Positions 59,442 through 64,000 of a stretch of DNA of 64,000 nucleotides are shown here, piece by piece. This DNA is from Novosphingobium sp. (GTDB lineage Bacteria > Pseudomonadota > Alphaproteobacteria > Sphingomonadales > Sphingomonadaceae): the NCBI GenBank assembly GCA_030697365.1, contig JAUYQH010000109.1:1-64000 (forward strand), in the 5' to 3' direction. Below the pieces are notes generated by a model that searched no databases, had not been told where the DNA came from, and saw nothing but the letters and a program-made list of their open reading frames with translations. A program made the position numbers and the translations under genes. Numbering within the stretch: the stretch's first letter is position 1; each line of letters starts with the position of its first letter.

Positions 59442-61090
59442 TAGGGGTTCACTCCGATGAATTCGTTCCAGCGCGCCGTGAGCGCGCGTTTGTCGATCTT
59501 GCCGACGGCATTGCGCGGCAGCGCCTCGTCCGAGAACGCGACCCGACCGGGCGCCTTGTAGCGCGCCAGCCGTTCGCCGACCTGTGCGATGATGCCCTGC
59601 TCGGTCAGTCCATCGCCAACCACCACCGCGACCAGCAATTCGCCCAGCCGCTCGTCCGGGATGCCGAAGGCGGCGCATTCGCGGATGCCCGGCATTTCGC
59701 CGAGCACGCGCTCGACCTCGGCGCAGTAGATGTTCTCGCCGCCCGAAATGACCATGTCCTTGGTCCGGTCGAGGATGAAGATATAGTTTTCTTCATCGAC
59801 CAGGCCAACGTCGCCGGTCCTGAGCCAGCCGTCGGTCGACAGCACCGCAGCAGTGTCATCGGGATTGTTCCAGTAGCCGGCCATCACTTGCGCGCCGCGC
59901 ACGACGATCTCGCCCGCCTCGCCCGGGGGCAGGCTCGCCCCGTCGGGGCCTTCGATGCGAACATCGACCAGCGGCAGCACCCGCCCCGCCGAGGCCCTGT
60001 TTCGAACGAAGTCCTCTCCCACGGCCTGGGCGATCGCGCCCGAGCACTCGGTCATGCCATACCCGGTGCCCATTTGCGCATGCGGACAGACCGCGCGGAT
60101 CTCGTCGAGCAGGTTGACCGGCAGCGCCTGCCCGCCCGAGGCGACGTTGCGCAGCGACGACAGATCGGCGTCGTCGAGCCGCGCCGTTTGCAGCAGATCC
60201 CAAAGCATCGTCGGTACCCCGGTGAACATCGTGATCTGTTCGTCCCTGATGATCCGCAGCGCTTCCCCGGCGTCCCACCGGCGCATGATCACCACCTTGG
60301 AGCCCGCGAACAGCGGCGAGAGGAAGGCCGAGCCGAGCCCCGAGATGTGGAACAGCGGGTAGACTAGAAGCACCGCCTGCTGCGGCATCTGCGCCATCAG
60401 CGCATCGGGGCTGACGCCGAGCTTCTGCGCCATATTCTGGAGCACCATCACCCCGGAGAGCTGAACCGACAGTAACCCGGTGGTGAGGCTCTGGTGGGTG
60501 AGCACCGCGCCCTTGACCCGGCCGGTGGTGCCCGACGTGAACAGGATCGCGGCGGGATCATCGGGCGCCACGGGGGCGGGTTCGACGTCCTCGGGATGGT
60601 CCTCGGGAATCGCGGCCGGCGGTTTCGTCGGGTCGAAGATGCGCCCCGTGTAACCGCCCTCGCGGATAAGCGCGGCGCGCTCAGGGTCGGCGATCACCAG
60701 CGCGGGGGTAACATTCTCGATCATCGCCACCAGTTCGGCGGGCGCGCCGCGGCTGTTGAGCAGCGCCGCGACCCCGCCCGCCTTTACCGTGGCGAGGAAC
60801 GCGACGATCCACTCGGTGCGGTTGCGCATGCAGATCGCGACGCGTTCCCCCGGGCGAATCCCGAGAAGCGGAATCAAGGCGTCGCGCCAGGCGAAAACCT
60901 GCTCGAAGGTCAGGCGGCGTTCGCCCTCGACGATGAAGGTCTTGTCGCCGTGGCGCCGCGCCCCGTCGATAAGGACGTTGAGGTCGGCGGGCATGTTTAC
61001 GAACTGGCGCAGCCCGTCGCGCTCGGCGATCTCGAACGGCGTGCCCGGCGCGGTGAGTGCGGCGAACGTCGGATCGACCGCGCCGCTCAC
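59441..61090 (-). CDS. AMP-dependent acyl-CoA synthetase
   Basis: The 549-residue ligase has P-loop ILFTSGTTGRVKGAVLTH, GYGMTECSGAI, GWLRTGDVGLVDEENYI and catalytic-lysine region LPRNAVGKIDKRAL. It is distinct from FadD3 at 25170 and probably activates a steroid side-chain or degradation acid (inference). The start is a GTG at 61088-61090 that overlaps the stop of a 19-codon frame resembling another ligase N-terminus. Confidence 0.9.
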   Translation of the reverse strand: MSGAVDPTFAALTAPGTPFEIAERDGLRQFVNMPADLNVLIDGARRHGDKTFIVEGERRLTFEQVFAWRDALIPLLGIRPGERVAICMRNRTEWIVAFLATVKAGGVAALLNSRGAPAELVAMIENVTPALVIADPERAALIREGGYTGRIFDPTKPPAAIPEDHPEDVEPAPVAPDDPAAILFTSGTTGRVKGAVLTHQSLTTGLLSVQLSGVMVLQNMAQKLGVSPDALMAQMPQQAVLLVYPLFHISGLGSAFLSPLFAGSKVVIMRRWDAGEALRIIRDEQITMFTGVPTMLWDLLQTARLDDADLSSLRNVASGGQALPVNLLDEIRAVCPHAQMGTGYGMTECSGAIAQAVGEDFVRNRASAGRVLPLVDVRIEGPDGASLPPGEAGEIVVRGAQVMAGYWNNPDDTAAVLSTDGWLRTGDVGLVDEENYIFILDRTKDMVISGGENIYCAEVERVLGEMPGIRECAAFGIPDERLGELLVAVVVGDGLTEQGIIAQVGERLARYKAPGRVAFSDEALPRNAVGKIDKRALTARWNEFIGVNP

Positions 61091-61146
61091 TCGGGCACCG
61101 CGCGCGCCACGATCTCGAACAAGTCAGCCAGGTGAAAGCCAGCCAT
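61087..61146 (-). pseudogene. 19-codon remnant resembling an acyl-CoA synthetase N-terminus
   Basis: The frame MAGFHLADLFEIVARAVPE followed by TGA reads like the first residues of FadD-type ligases (typically LADLFE..A..VP). Its stop overlaps the GTG start of the real ligase. It may be a leftover of a replaced ligase gene or a leader peptide for translational coupling. The evidence is only sequence resemblance. Confidence 0.3.
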
Positions 61147-61193
61147 TCGCCGCCGAATCCTCTCGTCGCGGGACTCGCTGACGCGATCCCGCA

Positions 61194-61229
61194 CTTTGCG
61201 TAAATATTCGTGCCAGAAATTTCGAAATT
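61194..61229. promoter_or_regulatory. 36-bp inverted-repeat operator, site 7
   Basis: CTTTGCGTA (61194-61202, 8/9) and TTCGAAATT (61221-61229, 6/9) at the 18-nt spacing, upstream of the leftward ligase/kshA/amidase operon. The surrounding 61147-61461 has no gene beyond this; site 8 lies further right. Confidence 0.5.
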
Positions 61230-61317
61230 ATGCAAGCGTTGCATCTTCTAACGTCAATTCGCGGACAAAAATGCACGTCTGACGCGGAATTGTGGCGTTT
61301 CCGTTGCACTCGCGGAG

Positions 61318-61353
61318 ATTTGCGCAGGAAAGCCCGCGTATCGCTACGCGAAT
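61318..61353. promoter_or_regulatory. 36-bp inverted-repeat operator, site 8
   Basis: ATTTGCGCA (61318-61326) and TACGCGAAT (61345-61353), both 8/9, at 18-nt spacing, about 108 nt before the second TonB receptor. An inner perfect palindrome CGCGTA-TCGC-TACGCG (61335-61350) overlaps its right half. Together with site 7 each side of the divergent region has its own element. Confidence 0.65.
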
Positions 61354-61461
61354 GATTGCCGACTCGCGTTCGTGGGCGTAGCCTTCGTCAATCCGGTCCA
61401 TTAATCGCACGCGCAAACGCGGCGGTATCTGCTTTGGTCGGCCATTGGGAGGGAACAAGTG

Positions 61462-63915
61462 ATGACCAAGCGTAACGCACGCAACTTGTTGGGCGTTTCT
61501 GCCGGCGCGATGATCGCCGCAATGCCAGCCACGCCCGCGCTGGCGCAAGTCGCGCCACAGGCGAACGAGACCCGCGGTGTGGATATCGTCGTCACTGCGC
61601 AAAAGCGCGTGCAGCAGCTGGTCGATGTGCCGATCTCGATCGCCGCGCTCGGCGAGGAGCAGCTCGAGAACAACCAGATTCACGAAATTCGCGACTTCGT
61701 CGGCCAGGTGCCCAACCTGTTCGTCAACAATTTCAACGGCCGGGCCGACACCGTCCGGCTGTTCATCCGCGGCATCGGCCAGAACGACGTGACGCTGACC
61801 CAGGATCCGTCGGTCGCGCTCTACGTCGATGGGGTCTACGTCGGGACAACCGTCGGCGGCGGGTTCGAAACCGAAGATCTCCAGCGGATCGAGGTGCTGC
61901 GCGGGCCGCAAGGGACACTCTACGGTCGCAACGCGACCGGCGGCGCGATCAACATCATCTCGAACAAGCCGCAGCTCGGCGAATTCCACGCCAAGGGCTC
62001 TGTCGGCTATGGCAATTACGACGCGCGGCGCGCGGTGCTGACGCTCAACGCCCCGCTCGGCGACGTCGCCGCGGTGCGGCTGACTGGCCTGCGCACCAAG
62101 CGCGACGGGCTGCAGAAGAACACCGGGCTGGGCGAGGATTTCGCCAAACAGGATCACACCGCGTTTCGCGGCGCGGTGCGCTTTCAGCCGAGCGACAGGT
62201 TCACCGCCGACTACGCGTTGGATTTCTCGCACAACCAGGACACCGGCACGCTGACCGTGCCGACCGCGGGCGCACCGGCGAGCTTCCCGGTTGCCGCGCC
62301 GTTCGCGATTCCGGGAACATTCGGCCTCGCCACCGGGATCACCCGGCTGGTCAACACCTTCTCGGTCTCGTCGCCCTTCGCCAGCGGCCGCCCCGATAGC
62401 GCCGCCTCGCTGCGTCCGCACCTCGAGAGCGATGGAAAGGTCTATGGCCATGCGCTGACGCTCGAATGGGAGGCAAGCGACGCGCTGACGCTGCGCTCGA
62501 TCACCGGCTTGCGGAGGATCGACAACTTCCAGTATTCGGACAACCTCCCGGTCCATGAGGCGCGGATCGTCACCAGCGTGCTGACCTCGCTCATCCCGCA
62601 ACTTCCGCCGGGCACGGTGCTCGACGTGATTGGCCCCAACGGGGCCGCTTCGGCGACCGACGACACCAAGTTCCGCAGCACTTCGCAGGAACTCCAGCTG
62701 CTCGGCACGACCGGGTTCATGGCAGGCAGCCTCGAATACGTGCTCGGCGCCTTTTACTACGAGGACAAAGCCAGGCTCAACATCATCGGCGGAGCGATCG
62801 GCTCGGGTCCGCTGATCCTCCAGAACTTCACGACGACTCGCAACAAGACCTCCGCGGCCTTCGGCGAAGTGACACTGCGCCCGGGCGCAGACGAGAAGCT
62901 GTCGATCACATTCGGCGCGCGCTATTCGCACGACACACGCGCGGCGACGCGGATCAACGAGCGTTCGTTCTCGTTCGCCGCGGTTGGCGGGTTCACCGCG
63001 CAGAACTGCACATTCTTCGCGCGGACCTTTCAGGCGCTGGGACAGACCTGCACACCCACCGGAGCGGTCGCGGCGGCGAGCTATTCGGACAGCTTCAACA
63101 ACTTCTCGCCGTCGCTGACAGTCGCCTACAAGGCCAACGACGATCTCAACCTCTACGCCAAATATGCGCGCGGCTACAAGTCGGGCGGAACCTCGCAGCG
63201 CTCGGCCAATCCGCTCAACTTCGCGATGGGCTTCGATCCCGAGAAGGTCGATTCGTTCGAGGGCGGGGTCAAGGGCAACTTCCTCGATCGCCGGATCGCC
63301 GCCTCGGTTGCGGTGTTCTACATGACGCTCGACAACTACCAGGCCAGCCTCCAGACCGGCGCGACCGCGGGGGACCGCGATTTCAAGCCGATCGACGGCA
63401 ACAAGATCTACGGCGTCGAGTTCGATCTTCGCGCCGCGGCGACGCCCGAGTTGCGGATGGGCCTCGCCGGAGCGCTGCTGCGCGCGACCTTCGGCGAGCG
63501 TTCGGCCAGCGTCCTGCTCGATACCGGCCAGACCCAGGTCCAGAACTTCATCAAGGAGCAGACCTCGGCGCCCAAGGCCTCGGGCAACTTCTACGTCGAT
63601 TACGAGCGCGCGCTGTCCGACGCGTGGGAGTTGGGATTCCACACTAACGTCTCGTACCAGTCGAGCATCGAGACCTCGAGCAACGTCCTCGACAACCGCA
63701 CGATCGGCTCGAAAGTGCTGGTCGACGGCAGCGTCGAACTGAAGCGGGTGTTCGCCAACGACCGCGAGATCGGTTTGCGGTTCTGGGGCAAGAACCTCTT
63801 CGACAAGGAGTACGAGACCGTGACCTTCGGCTCGTTCGCCTTCACCGGCGCGAGCACCGTCACCGAGTTCGGCGAGCCGCGGACGTATGGCGCGACGCTG
63901 TCGTTTCGGTATTGA
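61462..63915 (+). CDS. TonB-dependent outer-membrane receptor
   Basis: The 817-residue receptor has a signal peptide ending ALAQ, a TonB-box-like DIVVTAQKRVQQLVDVPISI, plug segment LQRIEVLRGPQGTLYGRNAT and barrel end LSFRY. It is related to but distinct from the receptor at 43018. GGAGGGA precedes the ATG at 61462 (a GTG at 61459 is also in frame). It is likely a steroid or bile-acid uptake porin (inference). Confidence 0.94.
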   Translation: MTKRNARNLLGVSAGAMIAAMPATPALAQVAPQANETRGVDIVVTAQKRVQQLVDVPISIAALGEEQLENNQIHEIRDFVGQVPNLFVNNFNGRADTVRLFIRGIGQNDVTLTQDPSVALYVDGVYVGTTVGGGFETEDLQRIEVLRGPQGTLYGRNATGGAINIISNKPQLGEFHAKGSVGYGNYDARRAVLTLNAPLGDVAAVRLTGLRTKRDGLQKNTGLGEDFAKQDHTAFRGAVRFQPSDRFTADYALDFSHNQDTGTLTVPTAGAPASFPVAAPFAIPGTFGLATGITRLVNTFSVSSPFASGRPDSAASLRPHLESDGKVYGHALTLEWEASDALTLRSITGLRRIDNFQYSDNLPVHEARIVTSVLTSLIPQLPPGTVLDVIGPNGAASATDDTKFRSTSQELQLLGTTGFMAGSLEYVLGAFYYEDKARLNIIGGAIGSGPLILQNFTTTRNKTSAAFGEVTLRPGADEKLSITFGARYSHDTRAATRINERSFSFAAVGGFTAQNCTFFARTFQALGQTCTPTGAVAAASYSDSFNNFSPSLTVAYKANDDLNLYAKYARGYKSGGTSQRSANPLNFAMGFDPEKVDSFEGGVKGNFLDRRIAASVAVFYMTLDNYQASLQTGATAGDRDFKPIDGNKIYGVEFDLRAAATPELRMGLAGALLRATFGERSASVLLDTGQTQVQNFIKEQTSAPKASGNFYVDYERALSDAWELGFHTNVSYQSSIETSSNVLDNRTIGSKVLVDGSVELKRVFANDREIGLRFWGKNLFDKEYETVTFGSFAFTGASTVTEFGEPRTYGATLSFRY

Positions 63916-63927
63916 GAAGGGCGCCGA

Positions 63928-63962
63928 CCCGCGGCGGCGGTCAGTAAACCGCCGCGGGGTTT
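63928..63962 (+). terminator. Rho-independent-like terminator after the TonB receptor
   Basis: Stem CCCGCGGCGG (63928-63937) and CCGCCGCGGG (63949-63958) with an 11-nt loop, followed by a short T stretch. It lies 12 nt after the stop. A leftward frame ending here could share it as a bidirectional terminator. Confidence 0.65.
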
Positions 63963-64000
63963 GGTTCGCTGGGGCTGCCGAGCTGGTCGCGATAGCTCGG
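63941..64000 (-). CDS. Possible 3' end of a leftward gene entering from the right
   Basis: Reading left from the window edge gives an open frame of 19 residues ending QLGSPSEPNPAAVY and TGA at 63941-63943. The residue choice looks protein-like, but the fragment is too short to assign. The receptor terminator overlaps its end. Confidence 0.3.
   Translation of the reverse strand, partial: PSYRDQLGSPSEPNPAAVY

Noticed and set aside
61228..63642. 804-codon open frame on the minus strand
   Set aside because: It is antisense to the TonB receptor, whose signal peptide, plug and barrel motifs are clear; high GC creates long antisense frames.
1..64000. CRISPR arrays, tRNA/rRNA genes, insertion sequences, prophage genes
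   Set aside because: No regular direct repeats, tRNA-like structures, transposase or integrase motifs were seen on either strand.

Overview
The window is a high-GC, densely packed catabolic island from a Gram-negative bacterium, most likely an alphaproteobacterial sphingomonad (Novosphingobium/Sphingobium/Caenibius type; inference). Evidence: two large TonB-dependent receptors with signal peptides, many SDR/SnoaL/Rieske genes, and REP-like intergenic repeats with CTGAGC(C/T)TGTCGAAG arms. No tRNA, rRNA, CRISPR array or insertion sequence was found.

The main theme is aerobic steroid degradation by the 9,10-seco pathway, followed by breakdown of the C/D-ring remnant (HIP). A leftward ten-gene operon (9235 to 1160) carries the A/B-ring genes hsaA, hsaD and hsaE, a fumarate-reductase-type flavoprotein, two SnoaL-like proteins, an EthD-like protein, a sulfotransferase-fold protein, an SDR and an SRPBCC protein. 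A divergent rightward operon of about 18 kb and 20 genes (9398 to 27490) begins with an SDR and hsaC. It continues with ipdA, ipdB, a crotonase, ipdC, echA20, ipdE1, ipdE2, fadA6, a SnoaL-like protein, an SDR, two acyl-CoA dehydrogenases, ipdF, a MaoC hydratase, a canonical ketosteroid isomerase, a thiolase, fadD3 and an SDR. HsaF and hsaG lie apart at 33.8-35.7 kb. Almost every junction in these operons overlaps by 1-17 nt.

From 27.5 to 43 kb there is an MFS transporter, an SDR/SnoaL divergent pair, a block with a DUF1214-like protein, an Old Yellow Enzyme and an orphan carboxyltransferase, then hsaFG, IclR and TetR regulators, a lone SDR, and a four-gene block (sulfotransferase, DUF1214-like, TIM-barrel, Gfo/Idh/MocA). 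From 43 to 64 kb there are two TonB receptors, two KshA-like Rieske oxygenases, a tandem Lrp/AsnC pair, an esterase/SDR/SnoaL block, a COQ4-like protein with an N-acyl-D-amino-acid deacylase-type hydrolase, an XRE regulator with an SDR, and a leftward operon with an acyl-CoA ligase, an amidohydrolase, kshA, a Tat-exported amidase and a small membrane protein.

The most striking unexplained signal is a 36-bp element, ATTTGCGTA-N18-TACGCAAAT, found with exactly the same spacing at eight places. They lie in front of both big operons, two SDR/SnoaL divergent pairs, both TonB receptors, the first Rieske gene, the SDR/esterase block and the ligase/kshA operon. It looks like the operator of one island-wide steroid regulon whose regulator cannot be assigned from sequence alone.
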